A DNA stretch of 64,000 nucleotides from Acridotheres tristis (GCA_037013685.1 CM072891.1:19382501-19446500), one strand, 5' to 3'. Positions 23,801 to 38,000 are shown, counted from the first letter of the stretch. Notes: generated by a model not told the origin, from the sequence alone. Numbers and translations are program-made.

Positions 23801-25220
23801 TTTTTTTTTCTTTTTTATACTCCTATTCATAGATAGCTACAGATTTTAGCAACTCGAGCAAGGGGAGAAAATACAGTAAAAACCATTCAAAGATTAGCCT
23901 TAAGGCATGAAAAACAACTTCTTGGAACATTTATATATATATTTTTGAAATGCAAAAGCACCAATTGCGACTGTATTTTATCTTAGTCAAGACATCAAAA
24001 AATGCCATCTGCTGAATTTCTCTGCAGAAGGCTAATGGACCAGTCCTTTCCTTAAGAGTATAGTTTCAAGAGTGAAAGAGAACAAGTTCTTCATTTTACA
24101 TGGTGGAAGATTTAAACTGTAGGTACAGAAATTGTTTGAGCACATCTCTTAATACTTTGTTCTGTTTATAAAGCGCTTTATGCCCAGGATAGGACAAAAA
24201 AGAAAAAAAAGTCTAAGACTTGCATGCTTGCTGGTTTTTAACCTTTGAATTTTAATAGGACTTAATTTTGCACTTCAGTTGACCCTCTCTAGTTTTACTA
24301 TGCTTGAATTATACATTCAAAACAAAAACATTCCTATTTATTTCTAACAGGTTTCAAGAAATGTGCTGCTTTTTAATGTTCATATCTATCCCAGAAATTG
24401 CAATATCTAAATGCTTGTGTATTCTGATCAGTCCTTCCATCATTCTGCCATTTAAGAAACTAATATTGCATAATTTAATTTTTTAATTAAGTTGATCTGT
24501 ATTATTTTTCAAAAGATCCCCTTGTAAACCCTTGCAGGATTTAAGACATTGTATCTTCTCAGCAAACTTACCTTTTTTTTTTTAATAATTTCTGCTTTTA
24601 CTGCACCATGACTATGCACAACTGATGTGTCACAGAAATACCTCAAAAGCTGATTTCTCAAGAGAAAATCCTGAGGTGGGGTCCCAAAGACCCTGCTACA
24701 GGCAAGTTGTTTTTTATTGTACATGAGTGCAAATGTGCATAAACTTAGGCAGTACATGAAGACAGGCATTCTCTCCTAAAGTGGTCACAGCTGAACTCTA
24801 GCAAATCATGCAGCAAAGAGAAGTGTTAGGCCTAGGTGAAGATATGACTCTGGAGAAGATGTGCTAAGAAAATTCTTCATGTGAAACCGGGCTTTCAGAT
24901 TGCTAAGAAACAACAGATAGTTTCATCAACAGTAAAAATAATGAGCAAGTATCTCTGTCACTGAGAAAGGCCAAAGAAGAGAGATACACGTCCTGGAACA
25001 AATTTCCTATGCCATTTCAAGATATTTGTTTGTATTTGGACAGGACATCTTGTTCTGCACCTCTGACCTTCCTGCGGTGTCATTTGCACGTGTGGTCCCC
25101 GGAGGGCACGGAGCTCACCTGCTGCCCTTAGCCTTGCAGAACCAGGCCCTTGGTAGTGGGAGAAAGAAAGAAAGAGTGCAGGGAGGGGAGCTGGTTGAGC
25201 AGGGCAGGTGCTGACAATTA
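17857..25220. other. Long unique stretch, no gene seen
   Basis: About 7.4 kb without a recognised repeat family or supported exon. Features are limited to a 25-bp hairpin palindrome (18164-18188), a T8-loop inverted repeat (CTGGGG 21617-21622 / CCCCAG 21631-21636) and poly-T runs at about 23789-23818 and 24571-24582. Open frames are 117 codons or fewer, with no coherent exon chain. Confidence 0.5.
18164..18188. repeat. Hairpin-forming palindrome, 12-bp arms
   Basis: TTTGATGTTTTC (18164-18175) and GAAAACATCAAA (18177-18188) are perfect reverse complements around a single T. A 1-nt centre means the duplex form is nearly fully symmetric, like a dimeric binding site rather than a small-RNA hairpin. 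Confidence 0.9.
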
Positions 25221-25700
25221 ATTCACAAATTGGAAGGGGAGACTCATAAGGTCATTGTGTCCCCCACTGAGTTGTTCATATGCTTATAGAAAATCGTGCC
25301 CATCTCCCCCCGCTGGTGCGAGGTGAAGGGAGGTGTGGAGCTGACAGGATGAATGATGGAGGCTTCCCCCAGCCCGTTGCCTCACTGTGATGGAGTGACA
25401 TGTTTAACCTGCCCTGATGCTACTGCTGCAGGTGAAATGAATTATGCGACCCTCTGAGTCCCTTATCGGTGCTGGGCCGTCTCAAGGGCTGGATGCAGCT
25501 GCTATAATTTTGGAGTTCTTTCCCTGCTTTAATGCCACGTACAAATCATGCACATTTCTCTGCTTGAAGACCCCAGGCTGCTTTGAATATGGAACTGGTC
25601 TCCCTAGGGGATGTGAAGGGGGAGGGGAGAGCAGTGATAGGAGATAGAAAACCTGCACGGAATCGCTAATCAGACTCTGCCCTGTGTCTTCCTTGGCTGC
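25220..25700. promoter_or_regulatory. Candidate conserved non-coding block
   Basis: A GC/CpG-enriched stretch against AT-rich flanks. It has CpG-containing motifs such as GCGACCCT, TTATCGGTGC, GGGCCGTCTC and GGAATCGCTAATCAGA (a homeodomain-type TAATCA). A TTCATATGCTTATAG (POU/octamer-like) lies at about 25275-25289. Short frames occur (67 plus, 85 minus) but they overlap each other and look like GC shadows. Developmental regulatory DNA is inferred, not shown. Confidence 0.25.
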
Positions 25701-28680
25701 AGATGGCTCCTTGCTGTGTTGTGAGCCTTGCAAAGCCAAACACCTTCATTGTCAGACTTGCAGAAAGTGCTTTAAGTGTCTGCTGCAAAGTGTAGGTGGA
25801 GAATGGATGGCTCCATTTTTTGAGATTGCTGGGGAAGCCTAATTAAGCTGGTGATTTTCTTGTTTGGGAAGTAGTCACAGGTAGCCTTGAAGGAAATGAA
25901 ATATGTCAGTCTGAACCACTTTCCAACCCTCTGGAGCCACGGATTTTTCTTGTCAGTTGGGCCATTGCCAGTTTTACTCTGGAGGGTCAGAACTGCAAAT
26001 CTCTCTTAGCTTGATTCCCCTTTCTGCAGAGGCATTGTTTGCTCATGTCTCTTATTTCCTTTCACAAAGAACTGTGAGCTCTCATCTTACCTGCATGTCT
26101 GGCTGGATAGAAAGATTATTCGTTTAAAAACAACCCACTAAACCCAAAAATCTTAACAGCAACACAAAATGAACTTCACCACATTGAAGAAATAATGACT
26201 GTAGCACTGCAGGACGTTTTATGCCTCAAAGCACTGAGAACAAATACCTCAAAATACAAGTTCTGTGATATGGGATGATTGAAGAACCTGTGGGTGGGGA
26301 GGTAGTGAAGGTGCTAATAGCACTCCCAGCATTTAATTATTAATGCAGCCTATAAATTGCAATGGTCCATTTATACTCATACTCCTTTGGTTTCTCCTCC
26401 TGTTGAGATGAAGCAGTTGAGACAGTAGGGAGCTTTCCTGTACAGTGCCAGGGGCTGTGGGCTCAATCTCCTCTGCTGCACATACTCTGTAGGATGGAAC
26501 TTAGTTGAAATTCTAGAATAAAAAACAAACAAAAAAAAACAAAAAAAAATAGGAATAAGCTGGAAAGCAGGGAAGTGCTCACAAATACTCTTGTGCACAA
26601 GCAACAATTTGTTAGTATGTGTAGGACCTTTTGTCAGTTATGAGAGTTGTGTCGGATATTCTAGTGATTGCTCAATCATTTTCACTGTCTTCTGATAATA
26701 CATAGTGCAAAATCTGTATGCTGAATAAATTCAAGTATTGTTTTTTATGAAAACGTTCAGTGTTTTATTTTATGATTAAAGATAATCCAGGAAAAGAGAG
26801 AAGAACCAGAAAAATATCTTAGTTGATTTTGAAGGACTTGTACAGGTCTAGGCCTTTCTTAATTTCTTTCAGGCTGTTTATAAACATTTTAATAAGGTTT
26901 CCAGTTGTCACACTGCCTGAAAACTTCTCCAAGCCCTAGCCAACCCAAGACATAGGCAGATTTTTCCTGCATTCAGTAATGGGTATTGGCTTCATTGGAG
27001 TAACAGTCAGTGATAAACAATTAATAACTGCAGAAATCCTAACAAAAGGAAGTGATGGAGGAATTAGTTTCCTGAAATTTTATTAATGAGCACAGATTCT
27101 TTTCTCTGAAATGTATCATCAGAAAATGCCATCAGAGATCATGCAACACTTCTGAAGTATGTTACTTTGTTTTTCATGAGTCAGGAGGCTTTTTTATTCT
27201 TGTTTATCTTCCTGCATACTATTGCATCCAATTTCATGTACACTGGATTTACACAAAATACCTTTAAAAAATTAGCATATTTTAGTTGTTTTGTTTCGGT
27301 TTGTGATGGAAGTTTATTTTAGCATTGTTTTGGGTTATGTTGTATGCATGCTCGTGGTTACTTCACTCAGCTGCTTGGCATAGAAAGAGTTTTAAGTGTT
27401 GAAATATTTACTTGCTCGTCATGGAAAATAGAAGGGGAGAATACATCCTTTTGTGAGGAAAACTGTGGATTGTTGCTTTTGTTCCCTTACGTTTCTGGTG
27501 TTTCATCTTGTTTCATAACGTTTGTTATGTTGCTGCTCATGTTAGAGGAAGGTTGGAGAGAAGACACAAAGGTGTCAGTTCTGGTTTCTCTTCCCAGAGA
27601 ATCCAGGGGCTCATGTTTGTGTTAAATAGGAATAAAGCACTTCGAGGGATTGCTGCCAAATATATCAGTATTTTGTGTTTTAGTTTTCATGCCTTTCATC
27701 ACAAGAGACAGTGGGCAAGTGTAGAGAATATAATGGGAAAGAAAGAATATAGGTGCCAGTTTCAGTTTTGCAAGTCTTTATCTCCCTCCTATGTACTGTG
27801 TATAAGGAGGACATTTTTCTCTTGTCAGGTTTAGGGAATTTGGTAGCTCAGTCTAGTCAGTGTTTCCATATGTTTCTTGATGAATGCTGAAGTTACTAGA
27901 TTACTCTAAGACATCCTTACTTGTGCAGTCTGTCTCCTGTATGTGGCTGAGTGTTACAAGTGGCTCTGAATGTATCTCCTCTTCTCCATGTTTGGTCCTA
28001 GCTTTCATTAGTCTTAGGTTTTGAGACTACTTTTAAGAGCACCCTCTATTCCAAAACTGGCTGGAGGGTGAGCAAGCAAAAGTGAGAGAGACAGCAGCAC
28101 TTTGAAGGCATCAGTATACAAACTTTTCAAGGAGGTGCTGTCAGCATCAAGTGCTGAAACCTGAATTTTAGTTTCCACGTACATCAGCACTTGCAAACTG
28201 CTGCTCTGTGTTGTATGTGCTGTGTTCTTTGCTTTAGGTGCAAAGCAGACTGGCAGACCTGGGCTGAGGCTTTGTTTGGGAGCTGGGGCTGTTTAGCAGA
28301 AGAGAGCAAGAGGAGATGAATGACTTAGCACAGAGTGTTGGGGATCAGTGGCTGCTGTCAGTCACCAGCTGTCTGTCTGTGCACAGTGCTGGTACCTGCC
28401 AGGTGGCCCTGCCGAGCTCCAATTCCCTGTGCTCTGTGTGCTGGCAGCTGCTGCTGGGTCAGAGCTGGGCAGCACTTACCTTTTCCCTGGAGCTGAAGCC
28501 TTCCCTCCTGCTCCTGCTGGAATGTTCTGTGATGCTAACACAGTGCAATCCTTAACTGCACAGTCCTTAACTCTGTAACTCCTCAAATGCACCAGCAGCA
28601 GAGCTGGGAGATGTCAGAGCTGAGTCACCTCTCTTTGCTATGCCTTCTCTCCATGGCTTTTTTAAAACCCTGTCACTCTC
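25701..28680. other. Unique DNA, no gene seen
   Basis: Contains an A-rich low-complexity run (26516-26550, with AACAAAAAAA units) and chance frames up to 108 codons (27508-27834 plus). At 28.25-28.56 kb a CTG/CAG- and GC-enriched segment precedes the CR1, with no recognised identity. Confidence 0.5.
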
Positions 28681-28681
28681 T

Positions 28682-29014
28682 AGAGCTACCTGGAAAGGGG
28701 GTGCAGTGGGGTAGGGACTGGTCTCTTCTACTGTGCCTGCAGTGAGAGGACCAGAGGAAATGACCTTAAGCTGAGACAAGGGAGGTTCAGATTAAATACT
28801 AGAAAAGAAATTCATCATTAGGATGGTCAGACACTGGAATAGGTTGCCCAGGAAGGTGGAGGGCACCATCCCTGGAGGTGTGGAAGAGCTGCCTTGAGCT
28901 TGCAGTGGGTGATGGTTCAGTGGTTTAGGAGCTACAGTGGTAGTGCTGTGTTGATGGTTGGGCTTGATGACCCTAAAGTTCTCTTCCAATGTCAATGATT
29001 CTATGATTTTATGA
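28682..29014 (+). repeat. CR1 LINE 3' end, about 330 bp
   Basis: The order of blocks is diagnostic: GTAGGGACTGGTCTCTTCTA, CAGTGAGAGGACCAGAGGAA, ATGACCTTAAGCTGAGACA, AGGTTCAGATTAAATACTAG, GGTCAGACACTGGAATAGGT, TGCCCAGGAAGGTGGAGG, CCATCCCTGGAGGTGTGGAA, then TTGATGACCCTAAAGTTCTC and a TTCTATGATTTTATGA tail. These correspond to the CR1 reverse-transcriptase-ORF C-terminal region (the 'HWNRLP' stretch) plus 3' UTR. The element is 5'-truncated and non-functional. Confidence 0.97.
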
Positions 29015-32000
29015 GTGCTTGGTTTTATTTATTCATATTTAGGTTTCCTTCAGATCTCTCTCCTCACTTTTTAATGCTACATTTGAAGTTGCATTGTGAT
29101 TTGGGTCCTATACAGTTTTCTATATAATTTTCATTACCAGTTTTTAATTGTGTTACTGGGGTTTTTTTTCACACACTGTTAGAAAAAAGAGAATCTTTGA
29201 GTAGGGTGTATTATGCTTTCATTTCACTGTGCAGAGTGGAGGGATGTGTTGAGATTATGTATCGTAAATGATGGACCAGAAGCAACTTCCAGCATTCTGG
29301 GGCACAGGTCAAATAAATTATCCAGATCCTTTTGAATATGTATGGATGGCCTCAAGCTTCCCATGAAAACCTTCTCCTGTGTAGTGTCTAAGGCTTTTTC
29401 TGTTTCATTAAGTGATGATTCCTTGTCTGTGCTGCTGCACTGAAGCACTGTGTCTTTTCCTGCCAACCAGGTGGATTTGTCACTTTGAGCAGACACCAAT
29501 GAGTTTCAGGATTTATCATTGCACTGAGTGTGTGGAAACTCTTTATTGGTGTCTCTGGACATTGTAGGATCAGATCCTTACTGCCACATTCTTCATGTAG
29601 CCTTCTCCATTATGTGGTTTTCAACAGACTGTATATACAGAGCAACTTTGTGCATGTTCTGTAACATTTTTCAATTTTAAGCTGCGTAAAAATGGATGAA
29701 CATTTTTGAGAGATTAGGGCTGCATTCCCAGTATGGCGATTTGGGGCTGCAGAATGGCAAAATGATGATGACTTTGGCTCTGCTGTAGCACCTGTTCCTA
29801 TGTCAGGTTTGTTTTGGGTTAAACAACAACTGTGGGGTGACTTAGCATCTCAGTACCTTATATTGTCAAAGAATGTGGTAATAGGATATACCAAGCTAGT
29901 GAAGTAAATTGGGAATAGAAACATCAGAGAGAGAAACTTCTGTTTAAGAGTTGCCAATATCACTGTTCCCCCTAGAATTTCTCTCTATGCAAGAAGAGGG
30001 CAGCAGGATTTCATGATCTATGAAAACCTTCTACTGAGGTCAAGATTGTGATCATCTGTATGAGCTGGACATAGCCCAGCTGATGGAATGAACTATGGCC
30101 ACAACTACTTTTACTCACACCTCTGGTGCCCCTTGAGTCTAGTATCATGATTAAATCTGCCAAATACTGCCTTTGTAGTATTAGTCAACATGTCAACTGC
30201 TGCAGCCACTACCAATGTGTCTAGATTTTGTGCCTATTCATGTATCTTAGCAAGTTTACTTTTATTAAACTCTGAGGGAAAACAAGATGGCCTTTTTGCA
30301 ATGTGGTGTTGCAGCTGGAGACAGGGTTGTGTTGCAGCGGTGTTACAAGCCTCAGGGCTTCTAACAAAGAAAATAAAACTTAAAAAAAAAAAAAAACAAA
30401 AGAGGCCTAAACTCTAACTTTAGAACAACAGTTCATTTGAAAGATAATAAGTATAAAAGAGCTGCATCAGGAACCTCACTGACTATAAAGAGCAGGAGGA
30501 GTCTTTTCTACCTTAATTTTATACTCTCCCATTCCACACACTTGAATGAGCACAGTTTGATTTCATTTTCTTTTAATGGAAAACAAAGAAGTAATGGTCT
30601 GTACATTTCCAGCAACTGACTTCCTTGAGTTCAATGCAGTAGACAATTGCAGGTTTATAAAGTGATGCTGGTAAGTCAGTGAAAATAAAGAAAAGAAAGC
30701 CTTTGAATGATAAATAATTTCTGTGACCACAAGAACAACTTGCTGATTGCAAACAGCAGTTATTATTACTTCATAAGCTGAGCTGAGGTCCTTGTTGCAG
30801 TGAAGGTCCCTCAATACCAATATGCCTTGCAGTGGGGTGTAAAGGTAAGAGCTGGTAATGTTCATACTGAAGATTCTGTGATACCTTTGTATCTTCATTT
30901 AAGAAGGCAAATTCACTCCTATTAGCGATTGCCACTTGATTAATTACATTTCCTTAGAGCTGGCAAGCAGCAAGATAAAATATTACTTTCTACCATTAAT
31001 TTTCTGCTTGAATTTTTATTCTCTTTGAAGGGTAATACCCTACTGAAAAACATAAAATTTACTAGTTAAGACAGTCTTTTCAGTTACTAGAAATCAATTG
31101 GCTAACTTTTGTGTTATACAACTGAAAACAAAATTTAAACAATCGGGCCAACCAAACCCCATAATCCTATTCTTGATGAGTTATTTGTGTCCAGGAGTTA
31201 AAACTGACTGCATGAAGTGGATCTGGATATTTCAAACAGGTTGTTTGGATACCTTATTATTCAAGGGTCAGCTGTTGATACATTTAGTAACATCCTTGGC
31301 TCCTCAGAGGTTTAATTTACCTGTGAAATACATGTGCTGAAATAGGGGGAAAAGGAGCATTCAGTTTGCCTCAGACAGTGTAGGTCATTCCAACAAAGGG
31401 ATGAGTCTTGTTCTCCTTATTCTTTTGCAAGTAATTTTAGCAGAGCATCTTGCAGAGTAATGTGTTTTTCAGGTTGCCTGAATGGATAAATGAGGGATGG
31501 AGGGAAGCTGCCCAGGATCAAAGCCTAAGATAATGTATCCTGCTTCTTTCTGTCCCGTGTTGCTTCAAACATTTCAGTTTTTAACCTTATTTCTTCCACA
31601 ACAGAAGGGTTCTCCTTTCCTATTATATCCTGTCTGTCTGCAGAAGAATGATTAACAATAGTTTTAATAGTCCTTGGAGCATCATATCTTAGTACAAGCT
31701 CAGGTGGATATTTCACACTCCCCCTTGCTCTCATCTCCTGTTCATGAGGACTTGAGTTTGAATCTTTTACCTCTGTCAGTTATTGTGAATTTGTGATGTT
31801 CAAAATTAAGGTTCCAGTTTTGACCTTTTACTTCTTAGTTTTGGAAGCTGCACTTTACAATAACTAGCTAAGAGGACTGGTGGACTGGGAATTGTCTTTC
31901 TCTATAGCCTTCAGTTCTCTTTCTTTTCCAGTGGAAAACACAAGAAAAAACGATTTTTCCATAGTCAAGCAAAATATATGTAAAAATAACAGTGCTTGCT

Positions 32001-35000
32001 GTCTCAGCCCTTGTTGCCCATGGAAGAGAGATGTGTGTGTCAAGAAAGTTAAATAAAATAGTCATAAAGTAGTACTGAACCCTAGCTTTATGTATTTGTT
32101 TCCTAAGGGCTCAGTGACTTGGATTTTGTTAATGATTTTGGCGTCAAATAATTGCATTTGCAAATGAGTTTATAACCAGCAGCCTTTATATGAAGTTTCT
32201 CTTCACAGTGGTTTGAAGCCTGGGGGTAGCTGGTGATTCATCCCTGAGCCAGCACTGAGCTCTCACATGATGCTGACCACTGTCTTCTGTCTGTGCATGG
32301 AGCTGAGAGGATCAGCAATCTCTCACCTCTTTGGGCTGTGTTTTCTTTGTGTCTGTCTCTCTTCAAATCTTTATTCTGATATTAATTATGGATGCTCTAG
32401 GATTTTCCTGGCAGGCATCTTTTTTCACTGACTATAATTAATGTATGTCTTGTCCTTCACACAGCCTGTTTCAAGCTCTAAGTAGCTGAACAGTGGACAG
32501 TATACAAAGATGTCTTGATGGCTTTCAGCAGAAATCTAGAAAATTCCTGTCTTGGATGAATGTCAGCATCTGGAGAGAATTAAACCCGGGTTTTGATTGT
32601 CACAAAAATTCCTCTAGAATTTTTGCAGTAGAGCCCTTGCAGAGCAAGGACAGAATTCTGTTTTCAATGTCACTCTTTTTACAGGACTCTGTAGTCATTA
32701 CAGTGTCATGTCTGAAAACAAGACATTGGAAGGACTTTTCTTCAGACAGCAATGCCAGCAAATCTTTTTCCAAAAGCTTCTCAAGCTTGAGCTAGACAGT
32801 TGTTTGCCTATTTGGTTTTTTGACCACAACAGTGCTATTGGAAAACGAATCTAAAATCTTAGAAACTCTTTCCTTACATGATTTTGAACATCATCTTTAG
32901 TATTCACTCATTTCTTTTTTGTTCGTTTATAATACTAATCTGTTAAATCTATTAAAGTTTGAAAATATGCTAAATCAGTTCAAGGGAAACTTGTGCCTTA
33001 AGTATCCTAAAAATAGAGAGATCATGATGTCCTTAATAAAATATTCTAAAATATCTTCTCAGGCAACTTTTTTCTGCTGCTTTGCTTAAGCTGAAATGTC
33101 TTGGCTTCTTCTTTTCAATAGTGATGCAATCTGAAAGTTGTATGTTGGTTTCAGGTCCTTTTCCTCTGATGTGAAGGCTAGAGGGGCACTCAGATTTTAC
33201 CTGTGGTGAAGGGATTTTATCCACGTTTTAAAGCATCCTGTTTTAGTCAGGGAAATACATTGGGAAAAGCCTTTGAAAAAATACTAGTAGAGGACTACAC
33301 AGAAGAAGGTTATTCAGTTCCAGGAAAAAGCAGGAAAGACACCATGACTCTTCTCACCAAGAGCTGAGAAGAAAACTGGCATTGAGCACAGCTTTGTCAG
33401 TGGGCACCACATGGAAACAGCATCCAGTAAATGGCATTGGTAACCTCCCCTTACCTAAGCTCTGGTGGCAGGACAGCAAACATGCTTGAAATACTGCGAA
33501 ATAGTTAAAAACTTTCTGTTAAGCCCCTCTTCAGTTTAGTACAGAGCAGTGCCGAGTTGCTCCGAGTGACAAGAAGAAAATGTTTGCAGTTCCGCAGGGC
33601 TGTGCTGGTCCCTGCTGCTGGTGACGTGAGCCTGCACTTTGCCTGCGTGCCACACTCCCTGGGCTCCTCTGCAATCCCCTTCTCCTCCCACCAGCTCACA
33701 GCAGCTTGACCCACCACGGCCCATTTGACTTTTCTCTGCTCCCCATGGTCTGCAGGCACACTATTGTTTCAACTGGTATTTTTTTAGTAAATAATCTAGA
33801 GTGTTTATACAGCAAAAGGCCTGCAGTGATGGGAGTTCCTGAAGGTCCAGCTGCGATGCAAGTCAGGATTCCTGGCTGCAGGAGGGCAGATTGGAAGAGT
33901 GTTTGTTAAAGCAGAATTGCAGGAGGGTTCTGACCCTGCACACTCTCTTCTTTCACTTACAAAACTGTACAAACATTGTCGAGAAGTGTATTTTTGGTCC
34001 TTTTTTAAGTGAAGAAAGTATTTTTATAGCTCTCTGGAAGTGTCATCTTTGACAACAGAAACCTGTATTAGCAGCAATCACTACTTCCTTATTACATTGT
34101 TTCTTATTGCCGTTAAGTTCTTTGTGCTACTTTTCAGCATCACCTGTTTTTCTTAATTTCGTAGAAAAAATAAAAAAAACCATACCTAACATAATACCAA
34201 AAAAAACCTATGAATAAAAAAAATCCAAATGAACAAAAGAAAAAAGAAGTGCAATAAGATACAGACCCAAAGCACTAAGAATTGAAATCTTAATATGAGG
34301 AAGGAAGACTTAAAAAAAACAAATTTGGAATTGTGTCACGCAGCTCTATGGTGAGCAAAGGCAGCTTTACTTTGGAGAAAGGAACAGTTCTTTATTAGTG
34401 CATGTAGCATGTCTAATAGTGCTAATGACAGTGTCTATATCCTGCTGAGTTTTACCATATTAATATTGGCATGCCAACAGTTCTGGATCCAAAATAGTGA
34501 GTGCTGTTAATGTGCTACATCCAGCCTGTAAGTAAATAGTAAATCTCCATGGTTCCTGCTCTCACAAACTTGCCATATGAGCACTTGATCTCATTCCTTT
34601 TAAATATAATCTGGAGGTCGCTTTAAGTACTTGTAGTATTGACGTTTCCCTTTTGAGATTTCTGATGTGGGGATAAAATTCTCTCATGTGGGGAAATAAT
34701 GCTTTTGGTGTTTTTTTGAATCATTGAATAGCAAAGGAATTACTTATGTGTGTCAGTTCTACCTGACTCAATCTGCTTTCTCTCCTCAGTCAGCAGCCAC
34801 GTTATCATTTCATTTCAGTCTTGCTGTACCAATGTATTAAAGGTTAAGATGGCATTTTCATTGGGGAGTTTGTATTCTCTTTCATTTAAAACTTTCTCAG
34901 AATTATATCTTTCATGCTAAAATCTCCATATTTTCTTTCTGCCAGGAAGTCTGAATGGCTAACAAACTGGTTTTTCTTTAAAACAGCAATGGTGTTTTTC

Positions 35001-38000
35001 TTTCCTGTGAAAGGGTTTGGCTAACACAGAAAATGTCAGAATTGTAATTCTAACAGGAATGTGAATATAATTCTGAAGGAAGATGGGCATCTTTCCTTTC
35101 TGTTAATATGTGTAAAAATTGTTCAGAATCAGATCTTAAACTGGTGCTGTGCAGCCTTAAACACTTAGAGCAATGAATAAGGAGTTTCACTGCACTGCCT
35201 CTGGTCCAGCATTTTGTGTCAAGGTTTTGCATCTGTGTGGAAGTTACTTCAATGGCTGAGCCGTGACATAATAGGAGTAAGAGTGCAAAGGAAGCCCTGT
35301 CCCCACATGTGCTTGCCACCCTCACCTTTGGGATGGAGCAATTCCCAGACTGGGGGATATATGTGAAAGGTCTGGTCTAGTTCTCTGTTGGTTTTTTTTC
35401 TGTAACATTTGAGATCTTCAGTGAGAAGGACAACCAAGAATAGGCTATAGGTCTGTGTCTCTGTCAAAGTGTTTTGCTGAATGAGGTCTTAGTACCCACT
35501 AAAGCCTGGCAAAATTTTTCCTTTAACAGTAGGTTTGTCACTGAGTAAATCAAAAGAGTCAAGGAGCTGATGGAGAAGGGTAGAACAGTTTGACCTAACA
35601 GAATTTCAGATCAAAGAACTTGGTGCAGCCTGATTACATACTTACAGATCTGCTTTGTCTTACTACTTAAAAGCACTGTGGCTGCTCTTTAAAGGTTGGG
35701 CTTTACCACTCATTTGTTGTCTGATGGATGTCAGTGCTTGAGAGGTGTGTGCTTCTCCAAGTGAAAGGTAAGAGCAAGGGAGTGTGACAGAATGAGATTG
35801 TGGTTTTAGCATCTCTGGCTTCTGTTAGTTACAAAACAAAAAAAAAAAAAAAACCAAAAAAAAGCAGTGTTTGGTCCAGACAGTACTTGAGTAAGAAATC
35901 TGTAAGGTTTAAAAGGGAGGGAGTCTGTTTGTATATGTAGCTTTTGTTCCTGCTCTCTTGTTTGCAGATCTCAGAGAGATCTCTTGCCCAGGAAAAAAAA
36001 GCCCATTTTTCTTAGTTCAGTAGGTCCCTTTACCACTTTTGGATTCATGAGTCATGGTTCAATTTCTTGCTGGAATAGATTCTTTACAAATGAGAATAAT
36101 CCTTCATTTGATTTTATTTTCTTGGTTACCTTTCAGAATTTTTCTCTGTCCAAATCACACTTTACCATTTTTATCTTTTCTGGATTGAACAAATCTAATT
36201 ATTATAGATTTTCATTACAGTTACACTTGATTTGACATCGTAATTCAGAACATAGTTTCTGTGGCTTCGACCAGTCCAGCACAACCACTTTGATGTCCTA
36301 GAATTTTATATTCTTCTCAACAAACAGGTGAGGTAGTGTTTCCTATTTCTTTTAATTTTTGAGATGCTGGAAAACTGTTTTCAGGGAAATTGAAATTCCT
36401 AATTTTAGCTTAGAAATGCTAATATACCACAGGATCCGTGTTTTATTCTGCAATGACAATGATTCCAACAAATCACCAATCTCACTGATGTCACAAGTAC
36501 AGCTTTATTCTCCCTCAATTTTAGACATCAGCTTTCAAGCTTAGAACGTACAGAAAATTAAGGCAAAATAAAAAAGCATAGAAAAGCCTTGTTTTACTTA
36601 AAATCCTGATATTTGCAGTATTGGTTTGACATTGGGACCATGACAGGACAGCTGGAGAGTCTGGTAACATGAGAGAAAGGCAAGTGGTGTTTAAGTTGAC
36701 AACTGCTTAGGATTTTGTGAATTTGTTTCCTCTATAGATTTTAGGGAAATAAAGTTACAGAGTACATTTTATGAAGATTTGTTCATGCAAGAATTTTTGG
36801 AGCACCGTCAGGCTTACGTCAGAAAAAGTGTTTATAGTTGTTCAGACTTTTACAATACACAGATTCTGGAGGCACCCAGTCAGGAGCATTCAATGTAAAA
36901 TGAGAGAGAAGATGAGAAAATACTCTTCTGTGTAAATGGGAGACTGAAACACTAAAAAATCACCTCCTTGGTTATATTGTTATAGAAAGTAAACAGAGAT
37001 CTTCAAAGCCCTATTCCATCAGACTTTCTATTGTGCAATTAAATGCAAGACTGGATTTGTCTTTCATAGTAAATATTTAAATAAATCTGCAGAGTAGCCT
37101 TGGATGTAGTTTCATGCATGTAGAAGTGGGTGGTGATTATTCACTATTGGAAAAATTTGGAAAATTTTAGTCTGTCTCTGTAAAACTGGGAGTACAGAAT
37201 AATGCTAAAATTTAGTGTGATATAAACATGACTGTGTCTGCATACTTTTGTTGTCTAAATTGAGGAGAAAATGATAAATAATCAACTAGCAGCAAGTAAA
37301 CGGTAAAGCATAGTTTAATCTTGATAGTTTTTCCATTTCAGTAATGTAATGTGATGGTTGTAGCAGAAAGCAATTTTAAAAATAGAGGTTTCATATCATG
37401 ACAGTTTTATGGCTAAATTGTTTTGTGGCTTGGAAATGTGCAATAAGAATATTGCATTACATACAAAACCCTAATATCACAAGTGAGTCTCAGCCCATCA
37501 GGTGTCATAGCAGTAAAAGAGTTTGGTATCTTTCCCTCTTTTGTAGTACACATTTAGAGCAGGTACCAACCTCCAGGAGAGGCTTGTGGCATCAGAGCAG
37601 CTTAGCTACCAATCAAAGAAGTAATTTTGAATATATATAATTATTCAATCTATGCCAATGATTAAAAGAAATTTATTCATTTTTGGTCAAATTACAATAG
37701 ATTTGGCGGGAGGAGGAAGAGAAAAGAAAATTGACAGCTAAAGCTTCTAGTTCAGAGGAGGATGTTAAACCACTACGAAATCTTGATATTAGGCTCTGTT
37801 GTTTGTTTGTTTTTTTCTTAATCAGGGAAAGTGAAATGCCCGTGGCTGAAAGTTTTTACCATGTACAAGTTCTGAAAGAAAGGTGCAATTAGTATTTTTA
37901 CACCAAGATTGGAATTGCCAATACAATATAACAAATATTTTACTTTATGACTGAGACATCGCCAAATTCTTGTCCCTACTCAAATTTACCATTGTACCAG

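Noticed and set aside
35838..35863. A16 run as the tail of a processed pseudogene
   Set aside because: No AATAAA upstream within range and no transcript-like body recognised; treated as simple repeat.
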